From assembly GCA_940337035.1 (NCBI GenBank), contig CALNHX010007480.1, positions 1 through 64,000 of the forward strand: 64,000 nucleotides of DNA. The letters run 5' to 3'. Position numbers and translations under genes: made by a program. The notes under the pieces are model-generated. The model saw only the letters and a program-made list of their open reading frames with translations. It was not told the origin of the DNA and searched no databases. Of this stretch, positions 38,581 through 48,125 are shown one piece after another (position 1 is the first letter of the stretch; each line of letters starts with the position of its first letter). Source of the DNA: Agriotes lineatus. Lineage: Eukaryota; Arthropoda; Insecta; Coleoptera; Elateridae.

Positions 38581-39503
38581 TGCTCTTCGCACCGGGAAAA
38601 CTGGACACCTGGCGGATCCAGCGAACCACGAAAGCAGCTGTGGTATAGTGGTGACGGTAGCGGACTCAGAAATAACAAAGGGGCCGCTTATACCACAGCG
38701 TAAGCAAAAAAGCTCCAAGGAACTTACCCCAAATTTGAGCCACGTAAACGCAAACTCCAGCAAACTCGATCGCCAATGTGTCATCTGCATAAATTAACAC
38801 GTCGCTCCTGGACCAAAAATCTACCCTAAAGGCGAAGATTACCAAAAATCATCCTCACTTCTAATAGAGGTGATTGAAACAAAACGCCCATACTAGCTTA
38901 CGAGTAGCGACGAAATCGGCAAGTCTGGCTGGGTTCACGACAGCATGGAGAAAATAAGGAACAACGAGTCGCCTGAATGCAAAACTTCTCGAACAAAACA
39001 AAAAACCTTATTCGAGCCGAGAATGCTACGCGACGCTTGAAATTTGAATCCTCAGCACTAAAGAGCTTTCAAACCGTAGCAGCTCGTTATTATACAAGAA
39101 TCGTACGAGAACATAAATCTAGAGAAACTCTAACAGCTTTAACCGAGAAGATGGTTACCAAGTAAGCAACAAATGGAAGTTAGCTTTCTTCATAAGAGGT
39201 AATCCGTCCACCCCACTACTCAGCGAACCTGAATCAAGAAACATGACTAGCAGGGCCTCATTAGTTTTTAGATAACTGCGAAACGTATGGACAAATTCTC
39301 GCACAAAGACTCACCACCTGAAAACTCGTCATTAGATTGGCAACGGTCCTGAAAACTTACTTGCCAGAATGCCATAACGTATGGTTTTCCACTAAACCAC
39401 TCTTTATTTTACCAGTGAAAATGCTTTTTCGGATTTTCTGTCTTTCGTTATTCATTTTATTTCGTTCATCAATCATATTTCCACAACTGCAAATTATTTT
39501 TTA
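38581..39503. other. unassigned
   Basis: Decayed sequence after the RNase H fragment, with no further motifs. It becomes AT-rich from about 39400 up to the palindrome cluster. Confidence 0.4.
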
Positions 39504-39697
39504 GGATACTGCATTGGTAACTAGCGTTTACATAGTTACAAACGAGTCCGGTAGATAAAATTTATCGGACTAGACCAGTAGTAGTTGACAACAGCCGGAT
39601 CAAAGGCCGTTGTCAACTACTACTGGTCTAGGCCGGTAAATTTTATCTACCGGTCTCGTTTGTAACAATGTAAACGCTAGTTACCAATGCAGTATCC
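39504..39697. repeat. 194-bp hairpin A, 89-nt arms
   Basis: Left arm 39504-39592 (GGATACTGCATTGGTAACTA...) and right arm 39609-39697 are inverted copies of equal length with 4 mismatches in 89 and no indel. The loop is 16 nt (39593-39608, AGCCGGATCAAAGGCC). The arm carries CCGGTAGATAAAATTTA. This is the longest clean hairpin in the window. Confidence 0.95.
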
Positions 39698-39699
39698 TA

Positions 39700-39848
39700 A
39701 AATAGCTATTTACGTTATTAGACCGGTAGCAACATTTTTATGGCCGCGCCAATACTTTACAGGTTGAGCCAGTAGGGCGAGACCTGTATGTTTGGCAAGG
39801 CCATAAAAATGCTACCGGTCGTGTATCGTATAAGATTTTTTAGGATAC
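39700..39848. repeat. palindromic unit B
   Basis: A 149-bp unit from AAATAGCTATTTACG to TTTTTTAGGATAC. It is itself a hairpin (GACCGGTAGC...TTTTTATGGCC mirrored by GGCCATAAAAATGCTACCGGTC, GC-rich centre near 39770). The whole unit is present again, inverted, at 39955-40102. Confidence 0.9.
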
Positions 39849-39954
39849 GAGTCCGGTAGATAAAATTTACGGGCCGGTAGTTCTACTACTGGTCTAGGTA
39901 AATTTTATCTACCGGACTCTTTTGTAACTATGTAAACGCTAGTTACCAATGCAG
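39849..39954. repeat. truncated hairpin A copy between the two B units
   Basis: GAGTCCGGTAGATAAAATTTA (39849 on) is mirrored by AAATTTTATCTACCGGACTC around a short centre. The right side continues into a direct repeat of hairpin A's right end (TATGTAAACGCTAGTTACC), while the matching left end is missing. It is a 5'-truncated second copy of A. Confidence 0.85.
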
Positions 39955-40102
39955 TATCCTAAAAAATCTTATACGATACACGACCGGTAGCATTTTTATG
40001 GCCTTTCCAAGCATACAGGTTTCGCCCTACGGGCTCGACCTGTAAAGTATTGGCGCGGCCATAAAAATGTTGTTACCGGTCTAATAACGTAAATAGCTAT
40101 TT
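39955..40102. repeat. palindromic unit B, inverted copy
   Basis: Reverse complement of the unit at 39700-39848, from GTATCCTAAAAAATC to AAATAGCTATTT, with a few substitutions and small indels. It ends 26 bp before the BEL/Pao 5' LTR. Confidence 0.9.
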
Positions 40103-40123
40103 CGTCCCCACGTGCTTTTTGTA

Positions 40124-40128
40124 GGCAT
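40124..40128. repeat. target-site duplication GGCAT (left)
   Basis: GGCAT directly before the 5' LTR; the matching GGCAT is at 47340-47344 after the 3' LTR. Five bases is the usual BEL/Pao duplication length. Confidence 0.95.
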
Positions 40129-40943
40129 TGTTTGATTCACACAGATGCGTGCATCAAAACCTTTTTGGTTATAATTATTCATGTAATTCAAGTCATAACT
40201 GTTCTATCTCACTCAAAGGTCGTGGTAAAGTCAAATTTGCATCTTGCCGTATTTGTTTGCCTCTGTTAATATTGGAAAGGAATTTGTAAGCTTCCCTTAA
40301 TGGCTTTTAAGCGGATGGATACACTTTCTAATAGGACTTAAGCCGACTTAGCGTATTTGGGACTCATGTGTTTATGGATTTCGTTCAATACAATGCCTCA
40401 TTGAGAGAGCTTAGCATCAAGATTTCTTAAAATAAGCATTTATTCCTAAACAACGTGCGACGCTCCGATTGGCTACGCAGGATCGCCTCAGCCAATAGTG
40501 TTTGAGCCTTCCCCTTCTTGTTGAATTTGCGAGTTCAGCTCATTGTCAATTCAGCTTCAGTTAGATTCAGAATTTTGAGTAAGCAAGTTCAGCTATGCTT
40601 TGTGCTGGTTTGCGGTCGGTCTAGCTCCCTGGTAAAGACGTTTCCAGGTTGTTTTGTGTGACGGTTACGCGCAATTCGCTATTTTCGCGTGGCCAATCCA
40701 AGCGTGTCACAACAGTTGAAGCTATTGTAAAAAAACCATCGGTCTATCAGTGACGTTTGTAATCGTTGTTACTCAATATACTCGTGTTTGTTAAGTCTTG
40801 TTTCACTCCAACAAATAACTGAACCCAAGTCAAGGGTTATTAAGTGGCAGTTCCCGGCAATCCCATTGAACCGGAATTCGCAGCGGATTAACTGGGGGCC
40901 CCATTCGTGAAGGCCTCTTTTCAAGTTAATCATACAAAAAACA
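40129..40943 (+). repeat. BEL/Pao 5' LTR
   Basis: The LTR is 815 bp, begins TGTTTGATTCAC and ends ATACAAAAAACA. It holds CCAAT/ATTGG pairs at about 40470-40500 (GATTGGC and GCCAATA) and an initiator-like TCAGTT near 40556, which would fit a TATA-less insect promoter. The same initiator reads TCAATT in the 3' copy. The start also contains the small palindrome GATGCGTGCATC. Promoter assignment is inference. Confidence 0.95.
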
Positions 40944-40944
40944 T

Positions 40945-40962
40945 TGGTCCTTTGAGCCGGAT
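40945..40962 (+). other. primer-binding site, tRNA-Tyr type
   Basis: TGGTCCTTTGAGCCGGAT lies one base after the 5' LTR. From memory of insect tRNA-Tyr(GTA), whose 3' end reads ATCCGGCTCGAAGGACCA, this is complementary at 17 of 18 positions. Minus-strand cDNA synthesis would start here. Confidence 0.8.
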
Positions 40963-41237
40963 GTGGAAGAAGCTAAAAAACGCGAGTGTACAAGTTTCCA
41001 GTAGCTGGTGGATGCAATTGCTCCAATATCATTTCGTCGGAGAGCGTCAAGAAGCTTCGCCAACACCAGGAAATTCAACCATCGAGAGCCTACACCGAGT
41101 CCAGGTCCCACGTTAAGCGGCAGCGATCGGCAGCGGGTTGGTTTTCTGCTCGTCAAGAAGTTACTACGTTCTCAAATCAAAAGTAAGTCCTTTTCCATTA
41201 CACCTTCGTTTAGTGTTGTTTTTTGCTTGTGTCAGTC

Positions 41238-41411
41238 ATGGTGGAAACTCGTTCGACATCAGCGGTCATGTCGGAAACTCGCGCTTTAACCACTCGTTGC
41301 AAATTCATAATAGCCAAAGTAGATCGTTTCGAAACTCTATTTCATAGAATTTCTTCGTCCAGCCCCGTGAAGACTCACGAGGTCGGCAACTTGTCAAAAG
41401 AGTTTAGTTGA
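41238..41411 (+). pseudogene. gag: BEL/Pao gag, N-terminal piece before a frame break
   Basis: ATG at 41238 opens 57 codons (starting MVETRSTSAVMSETR) and ends at a TGA at 41409. The character (basic, Leu/Ile-rich helix with KVDRFETLF) fits the start of BEL gag proteins. The main gag frame continues one base over from about 41401, upstream of its first ATG at 41425, with no stop in between. So the two pieces belong together and are separated by a +1 shift (one extra base or two lost). A programmed +1 shift at AGT TGA is conceivable but less likely given the other breaks. Gag would form the particle. Confidence 0.7.
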
Positions 41412-42789
41412 GTATGAGAAGTCAATGGAGGGCCTAATGGAGGCCGACGCTGAACACTTTGATGAACTTTTCAATGAATTCGTCTCTTTTATGACTCATT
41501 TTAGCGAGATTAGTAGCACAGTCGAGGAATTCTTATCAAAAAATAAGATCAGTCCGGGTATAAAACCGAATCTAGGTCAAAATTCTTTGCAAAGTGGCCC
41601 TTCAGGAGAGCTCGCTGGATTAAGATTACCACCCTTAGATTTGCTTTCCTTTTCGGGGAAATTCGAGAATTGGGTTCAATTTCATGACTCCTTTACGTCG
41701 ATTATTCATAACAACGCTAATTTGACCAACGTTCAGAAATTTTACTATTTGATTTCTTCCCTTAAGGGAAAAGCTGCTAGTTCAATCTCGTCGTTAAAAG
41801 TTACCAACGATAACTATACCATTGCTTGGGACATCCTAGTCAAGCGATTTGAAAATAAGAAACTGATAGTAAAATCAAACATAAATGCGTTATTCAGTTT
41901 AGAGAGCGTAAAAAAGGATTCACATTCGTCTGTTCAAAGGCTGCTCGATAGTGTAGTTAGAATTTTGGAAATTTTAAAGGCGTACGGGGAACCCACAGTC
42001 GACACCATACTAATACATATCATAGTTTCGAAACTCAGCTCAGCAATGCAGACTGACTGGGAATTATACAAACATACCGGACAATTTCCTACTTTGCGAG
42101 AGTTGTTAGACTTTTTAAAGAGCAAAGGTCACTTATTAGGTTCACTGGAAGCTGCGAAAATAGGTTCGAGTTTGGGAAATCAGGGATCCGAGCAAAAAAG
42201 TCATGCACGCGCTCATGTAGCCAGAGAGCAAGGTAATCACTCTTGTGATTTTTGCAAAAATAGTAATCATTCGATTAGCGCTTGCGAATCATTTTCAAAA
42301 TTGTCGGTAAACGCTCGTATCGAAGAGGCGCGTCGTTTGAAATTATGCAACAATTGTCTCAAGCCCGGACATTTCGTGGTAAAATGCACATCGTCGAGAT
42401 GCCGCGTATGCAGAAAAAAGCACCATACTTTACTGTGTTTGCGTCCAAAGCGCGACGTGCACGAAAATACTCCGTTGCCGCGTCCTGGACCGCCAGAAAC
42501 CAGCAGCGACACACGGGAGGTCGGGGCCGTCGCCCCGAGCGAGGCACCCGTCGCATCCGTTTCAGCAGCCTGTAGCCGTCCTGCAATCGCGGCGCCAGCG
42601 CAAGTTTTATTGTCCACGGTTAGCGTATTCGTAGAAGGATCCTCCGGGTCATTTTCCCGGGCAAAAGCTCTTTTGGACCCCGGATCCCAACTTAACTTAG
42701 TTAGCGCCGACTTGTGTCAAAGTTTGAAAATTGAGAAACGGGGATATGACCTCACTGTCGGGTGTTGGTGCCAGGGCTCTGAACGCTGA
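41401..42789 (+). pseudogene. gag: BEL/Pao gag and start of protease
   Basis: This is the main gag frame (first ATG at 41425, 454 codons). From residue about 50 on lies the DUF1759-like gag region (LPPLDLLSFSGKFENWVQF...). Three zinc knuckles follow at about residues 273-286 (CDFCKNSNHSISAC), 308-321 (CNNCLKPGHFVVKC) and 326 on (CRVCRKKHHTLLC). A Pro/Ala-rich linker leads into the retropepsin start at about residue 415. The flap-side catalytic motif reads LLDPGSQ, with Pro where the family has Ser or Thr (DSG/DTG), at residues 418-420. The frame runs out at 42789 because of a shift near 42765; protease continues in the next frame. Gag binds RNA and assembles the particle; the protease cleaves the polyprotein. 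Confidence 0.9.
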
Positions 42790-43030
42790 ATTCAGAGCAA
42801 ACGTTCGAATCCGCTTCCGCAACGGGAAATACGAGGACATTCTGAGCTGTGTTGCTTTAGACAAAATTACGGACCCTCTGCCGGTCCTTTCTTTCTCGTT
42901 GAGGGATTTGAAGATCCCACCAAACATTGTGCTAGCCGATTCAGATTGTAATACACCGGGAAAGATTGATCTTTTATTAGGCGCGAATGTCTTTTGGCAA
43001 GTGCTCTGTCAGGGACAGGCGGAAACATGA
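42749..43030 (+). pseudogene. pol: BEL/Pao aspartic protease, C-terminal part
   Basis: This piece continues the protease one frame over from gag: GVGARALNAEF..., then DILSCVALDKITDPLP, LKIPPNIVLADSD and KIDLLLGANVFWQVL, the typical BEL protease tail (IDLLIGAxxF). It overlaps the last 40 nt of the gag frame. The shift between the two sits near 42755-42768 and is explained by loss of two bases from a repeated TC. The frame stops at a TGA (43028) just after GANVFW, where another shift carries the reading into the reverse transcriptase frame. Confidence 0.85.
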
Positions 43031-43893
43031 ATGTCGAAAATCGAGCGCTCATTCTTTCAAATAGAGTTCATTTAAGTGTAGCCGGCATCGATCACGGCAT
43101 TCAGAGATTTTGGGAAATCGAGGGGGCGTACGGTTCATCAGGCCGACTCTCTGCTGATGAAAAATTTTGCGAAGACCATTTTCAATCGACTACGAAATGG
43201 GCGTCGTCGGAGCCGCGTAGGTTCATCGTGAGCATACCTTTCAGGAAAGATGCTCCATCGCTGGGAGACTCGCGCGGTATAGCGTTAAAGCGTTTCTATT
43301 CATTAGAAAACAAATTGTCAAAAAATCCCGAGTTGAAAACCGCGTATTCCGCATTTCTCAAAGAATACGAGTCGCTTGGTCACTTGAGCAAGGTGGACGA
43401 CGAAGCGAGCCTTCCTCAGCCTCGGTTTTATTTGCCACATTTGCCAGTCATAAAGGAGGACAGTTCAACGACCAAACATCGCGTTGTTTTTGACGGCAGT
43501 TGTGCGTCCTCCTCCGGAGTATCGCTTAACGACCTTCAACATAAGGGCCCAGTGGTCCAGCAGTCCTTGTTTGCAATTCTTTGTCGCTTTAGGCAATTCA
43601 AGTACGTGCTGAAAGCAGATTGCGCCAAAATGTATAGGCAAATCCTCGTGGACCCCTCGCAGACGCAATACCAATTAATTTTATGGCGTGACGACAAAAC
43701 CTCAGCGGTAAAATGCTTCAAATTATTAACGGTCACCTACGGTACTAAATCAGCCTCGTACCTAGCAACTAGGTGCTTGATACAAATCGCCCAGGAAATC
43801 GAAGCATCGCTTCCAGAGGCCTCCTTAAGAATTAGCCGGGATTTTTATGTAGATGACCTACTGACTGGTGGGCATCCAACGACAGTGAAGTAG
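43020..43893 (+). pseudogene. pol: BEL/Pao reverse transcriptase
   Basis: Open frame to a TAG at 43891. In order it shows the linker typical of BEL RT (RFIVSIPFRKDAPSLGDSRGIA), the LPHLPVIKEDS...TKHRVVFDGSCAS block, motif A LKADCAKMYRQI (catalytic Asp about residue 209 counted from 42994), the substrate loop LLTVTYGTKSASYLATR and motif C YVDD (about residues 285-288). All three polymerase Asp residues are present. Beyond YVDD the sequence is short: the family has some 60-70 residues between YVDD and the start of the RNase H connection, while here only about 25 codons remain across a frame change near 43880, so part of the thumb is deleted. It would copy element RNA into DNA. Confidence 0.93.
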
Positions 43894-46064
43894 CTAGCGC
43901 CATTGGTGTAGATCGCGGCAGCGTAGAGCCCATTTCTTTGACGGAAGACGCCACGGAGAAAACTCTCGGCATTTTTTGGGATACTCGGCGGGACGTGCTA
44001 AGTTACAGAGTGAACCCTAGCTGTTGCAAATCAGTTACCAAGCGGGCTATACTCTCTAGTATGGCTCAAGTATTCGATCCCTTGGGACTACTTGGTCCAA
44101 GCGTTCTAACTTTGAAACTTCTCGTGCAACGGCTTTGGCAGTTGAAGTTGTCATGGGACGAAACGGTGCCCATGGAGATGCGCTCCAGATACGACGAACT
44201 CCATTCTTCATTACACGCTTTGGGTTCATTGGCAATTCCGAGGCGGGTAATTTGCGATGACTTAAATTCTATAGATCTCCACGGATTTGCGGACGCGAGT
44301 TCTGTAGCCTATGGGTGCGCCGTGTATATACATTGCGTTGACGCGCGCGGTAATGTCACCACCAATTTGCTTTGTGCTAAGTCAAGGGTCGCTCCATTAA
44401 AAACAATATCCTTGCCTCGTCTGGAGCTTTGCGCCGCCTTACTGTTGGCTCGTTTGATTAAAACTATACTCGATTCCTCCGCATTTAAATTTGACCGCGT
44501 GTACTATTGGTCGGACTCCACCATAACTCTGCACTGGATAAATAAGGATGCGAGTAATTGGAAGACGTTCGTCGCGAACCGGGTGTCCGAGATTCACGAA
44601 CTAAGCAATAGGGAAGAATGGTTTCACGTGCGTACAAATTGCAACCCGTCCGATATAATTAGCAGGGGAATGTTACCCCAGGAGTTACTCAACTCACGCT
44701 TGTGGTGGCACGGGCCAGAGTTTTTGTCACAGGCGGACTTAAAACCCCAGCCCGTTAAAATTGATTCGGGTGAGCTAGCAGCCCAAGAGTCGCGCCCAGT
44801 AGTGGCCACTCTTCACCATCGCGTCCCAGAATTTGAACTTTTCAGGCGGTATTCCAGTTTCACAAAATTACAGCGCGTAGTCGCGTACTGCCTGCGTCTC
44901 GCGAGAAACAGAAACACCGAAACGCGCTGGTCAGGACCTCCAGCCATTGACGAATTGGAGGACGCGACTCGCCGTCTGATCAAAATTGCCCAGGCGGAAG
45001 TCTTTTCCGGAGAAATAGCAGTTTTGTCTCAGAAAGCGCCATTGCCGAGAAATAGTGCGCTGCTTTCTCTCAACCCATTTCTGGACGATCAGGGCTTACT
45101 GCGCGTGGGCGGCCGTCTAGAAAATTCCAATCTAAGCTTTGATCAGAAACATCCCCTTTTGTTACCAGCTAGTCACCCTTTGTCGTTGCTAATCGTGAAG
45201 CAAGAGCATTTGCGGCTCTTGCATTGTGGACACTTGGTGTTACTGGCCTCATTGCGGGATAAGTTTTGGATCGTGAGGGCCAAGGACCTGATACGTAAAA
45301 TAATACACAATTGCGTGATATGCTTCCGTGCCAAGCCTAAGATGAATGAACACTTGATGGGATCACTACCCGAAGCTCGTGTCACACCCTCTCCTCCTTT
45401 CAGCAATTGCGGGATAGACTACGCGGGTCCCGTGTTTATAAAAAACAAATCCGGGCGAGGCGCGAAAGAAGTAAAGGCTTACGTAGCCCTATTTGTGTGT
45501 TTGGCCACGAAGGCTATTCATCTTGAACTCGTGGAAGACCTCACGACGGAGGCTTTCATCGCATCGTTGAGGAGATTCATCTCCAGACGCGGTTTACCCT
45601 CCAACATATTTTCTGACAATGCTACCTGTTTCACCGGTGCCAGAAATCAGCTATCGGAATTAAAAAATATCCTGTCAGGCTCTAGTGAGCAATGCATAAG
45701 GGAGGAATTGTCGAAACATAGCATTAAGTGGAATTTTATTCCGGCACGCTCTCCGCACTTTGGCGGCATCTGGGAAGCGGGGGTAAAGTCATTGAAATAT
45801 TATTTAAGGCGAATATCTTGCAATGCAAAGTTAAGTTTCGTTGAGTATTACACCATGCTGACTCAAGTGGAGGCGATACTAAATTCCCGCCCACTCTGTG
45901 TTCTCCCTACCGACGCCTCATTCCCCGAAGTCGTTTCGGGAAGCCCAACTCCAGGACATACCGGAAAATCGTCTCAGCCGCTATGGGCTGGTCCAGCGGC
46001 TGTCCCAGCAGTTTTGGGATCGTTGGTCCCGGGACTACCTCCACCTCCTGCAGCGCCGGCCTAA
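43881..46064 (+). pseudogene. pol: BEL/Pao RNase H and integrase
   Basis: Open from 43881 in this frame (conventional start codon not expected inside pol) to 46062. RNase H: LHGFADASSVAYG (Asp about residue 119 counted from 43938), LPRLELCAA (Glu), YYWSDSTITL (Asp) and NPSDIISRG (Asp). Integrase: an HHCC-type finger (H...LLHCGH... CVIC, about residues 425-460), then catalytic Asp in CGIDYAGP (about 494), Asp in FSDNATCFTGA (about 560) and Glu in GIWEAGVKSLK (about 613). All catalytic residues are present. After NSRPLCVLPTDA the frame departs into a Pro-rich tail (SPTPGH... to PPPAAPA) that is out of frame with the true C-terminus. The expected TPGHFLIG block is missing through a small deletion plus shift near 45950. 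Confidence 0.95.
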
Positions 46065-46299
46065 GTGGAAGTCCTCCAGCACGTCTCTAGCCCCCCAGGT
46101 GGGCGACGTGGTACTCGTCCACGACGAGGCATCTCCAAGCTACCGTTGGCCACTGGCAATCATCTCGGCCACATATCCAGGAGCGGATGGTGTTGTGCGT
46201 GTAGTGCAGGTGCGCGATTCCCGAGGGAATCTCCTGAAGCGCTCGGTGCGTAAAGTGTACATCCTACCCAAAGACGATCATTGCGATCAAGGGCAATAA
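45944..46299 (+). pseudogene. pol: BEL/Pao integrase C-terminal domain
   Basis: The integrase continues in another frame: QLQDIPENRLSRYGLVQRL, QFWDRWSRDYLHLLQRRPKW, then the barrel-like tail VGDVVLVHDEASPSYRWPLA, VVRVVQVRDSRGN and RSVRKVYILP, which is the standard end of BEL/Pao integrases. It stops at TAA 46297. The preceding frame and this one overlap by about 120 nt, and the joint falls at the deletion near 45940-45955. This domain binds DNA non-specifically. Confidence 0.92.
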
Positions 46300-46524
46300 A
46301 CATTGACTTTGCTCTTAGTTGGTAGTTTTCGTTGATTGAACATTTTGCTAGGTTTAGTTGTTTCTTTGCTTTTATTCATGCTACTTGTAGGTTATCTGTA
46401 AAGCTCTTGGATTATCATCTGTCATTAGTTCTTGTTATGCATTTGATTATTTGGTAGTTTTAGATTTCAGTTTAATTTTGGGATTTAATCACGTCGTGCC
46501 ATAGTCGGCACTTCGAGGGCGGCA
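46300..46524 (+). other. BEL/Pao 3' untranslated region and polypurine-like tract
   Basis: Non-coding. GAGGGCGGCA directly before the 3' LTR (46515-46524) is the best candidate for the plus-strand primer, although its purine run is short and interrupted. Confidence 0.5.
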
Positions 46525-47339
46525 TGTTTGATTCACACAGATGCGTGCATCAAAACCTTTTTGGTTATAATTATTCATGTAATTCAAGTCATAACTGTTC
46601 TATCTCATTCAAAGGTCGTGGTAAAGTCAAATTTGCATCTTGCCGTATTTGTTTGCCTCTGTTAATATTGGAAAGGAATTTGTAAGCTTTCCTTAATGGC
46701 TTTTAAGCGAATGGATACACTTTCTAATAGGACTTAAGCCGACTTAGCGTATTTGGGACTCATGTGTTTATGGATTTCATTCAATACAATGCCTCATTGA
46801 GAGAGCTTAGCTTTAAGATTTCTTAAAATAAGCATTTATTCCTAAACAACGTGCAACGCTCCGATTGGCTACGCAGGATCGCTTCAGCCAATAGTGTTTG
46901 AGCCTTCCCCTCCTTGTTGAATTTTCGAGTTCAGCTCATTGTCAATTCAGCTTCAATTAGATTCAGAATTTCGAGTAAGCAAGTTCAGCTATGCTTTGTG
47001 CTGGTTTGCGGTCGGTCTAGCTCCCTGGTAAAGACGTTTCCAGGTTGTTTTGTGTGACGGTTGCGCGCAATTTGCTATTTTCGCGTGGCCAATCCAAGCG
47101 TGTCACAACAGTTGAAGCTATTGTAAAAAAACCATCGGTCCATCAGTGACGTTTGTAATCGTTGTTACTCAATATACTCGTGTTTGTTAAGTCTTGTTTC
47201 ACTCCAACAAATAACTGAACCCAAGTCAAGGGTTATTAAGTGGCAGTTCCCGGCAATCCCATTGAACCGGAATTCGCAGCGGATTAACTGGGGGCCCCAT
47301 TCGTGAAGGCCTCTTTTCAAGTTAATCATACAAAAAACA
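46525..47339 (+). repeat. BEL/Pao 3' LTR
   Basis: 815 bp, colinear with the 5' LTR without any indel. Fifteen substitutions are spread over the first three quarters; the last 180 bp or so are identical. At least four of the changes are at CpG sites (CpG in the 5' copy, CpA or TpG here). Confidence 0.97.
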
Positions 47340-47344
47340 GGCAT
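47340..47344. repeat. target-site duplication GGCAT (right)
   Basis: Matches 40124-40128. Confidence 0.95.
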
Positions 47345-47499
47345 TGCAATTTGTTTTTGCCTATGATTCATATTTTCTATTTTTGTTCTCAATATACATA
47401 ACCAACCTAATCGCCTTCCTTGCATTGTTATTTCTAGACATTTTATAAATGAAGAAACTGTTTCATATGATGGATAGTTGCGAGTAGATACATGACAGG

Positions 47500-48125
47500 A
47501 CGATACGGGATCTCGTCAGATGTATCTCATCCAGAATCGTCGTCTTTATCATTATCATCAACTTCATGAGACAGGCCTTCCGGCCTGTTCTGGTTCAACT
47601 TCATCGTTTTCTAGGTCTACCCATATCTCTTTTTCCTGATGGTTTGTACTGTACTACCATTTTCGGTAGCCTGTCATTCATTCGGTTAACATGTTCTATC
47701 CATCTTTCTTTGTACTGATCAAATTTGTCTTGCACAGCGAAAATTTCTAGCTCGGTCCTAATATCATGGTTCGGTATTGTATCTATTATCAAGTATCCTA
47801 TAACGCTTCGTAGACATTTAATTTTGGCTGACTGTACTTTGTTTCGGTCTTTAGTTGTCATCGTCCAAGTCTCACTGCCGTACAACAGAGCGGGCACTGC
47901 CAAGGTTCTATAAAACCTTGTTTGTGTTTCCATTCTGGCTTTACCTCTTAAAGTTCCGTTAATTGTCCCACAAACATGAAATTGGTTGAGTTTCTGTGTG
48001 ATGTCTCGAGCGTGGTTATAGGAAATTTCACATCCTAGCTATCTAAAGTACCGCACTTGTTCCAATTTCGTTATTTATTATTATTTTGGATCTCACTCGG
48101 AATTTTCCACAAAATGCCATTGGGC
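47500..48125 (-). pseudogene. non-LTR retrotransposon (LINE) ORF2 C-terminal part
   Basis: The minus strand from about 48120 gives blocks of the region after the RT core. LGCEISYNHARDITQKLNQF and CGTINGTLRGKARMETQTR are followed by an uninterrupted 110-codon frame (47933-47601) with LAVPALLYGSETWTM, KCLRSVIGY, RTELEIFAVQDKFDQYKERW and GRPRKR, a very common arthropod LINE C-terminus. A shift follows GRPRKR. One in-frame stop sits at about 48035 and another shift near 48065. A (GAT/GAC)n-like stretch at about 47525-47565 is probably the 3' tail. The reverse transcriptase itself is absent (5' truncation). It lies about 160 bp downstream of the BEL 3' LTR. Confidence 0.75.

Larger units (their letters stand above)
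40129..47339 (+). mobile_element. BEL/Pao LTR retrotransposon, complete but defective
   Basis: The 7211-bp element has two 815-bp LTRs with TG...CA ends, a GGCAT target duplication on both sides (40124-40128 and 47340-47344), a tRNA-Tyr-type primer site after the 5' LTR, and coding order gag, aspartic protease, reverse transcriptase, RNase H, integrase. The 5-bp duplication, three CCHC knuckles in gag, YVDD box and integrase type fit BEL/Pao. No envelope-like frame is seen. The LTRs differ at 15 of 815 sites (13 transitions, 2 transversions, no indel), so insertion is fairly recent. The internal part has frame breaks at about 41405, 42765, 43015-43030, 43880 and 45950, plus apparent in-region deletions after the RT and in the integrase C-terminal part, so it cannot make a full polyprotein. 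Confidence 0.97.

Noticed and set aside
40986..41347. Several short frames between the primer site and gag
   Set aside because: Overlapping frames without motifs in the element leader; only the frame from 41238 fits gag.
41401..41425. Programmed +1 frameshift at AGT TGA in gag
   Set aside because: The same element has several other, clearly destructive shifts; a single-base insertion explains it more simply.
42267..42617. 116-codon minus-strand frame inside gag
   Set aside because: Antisense shadow of the zinc-knuckle region.
45953..46064. Proline-rich C-terminal tail of the BEL integrase frame
   Set aside because: It is out-of-frame reading after a deletion; the genuine C-terminal domain is found in the neighbouring frame.
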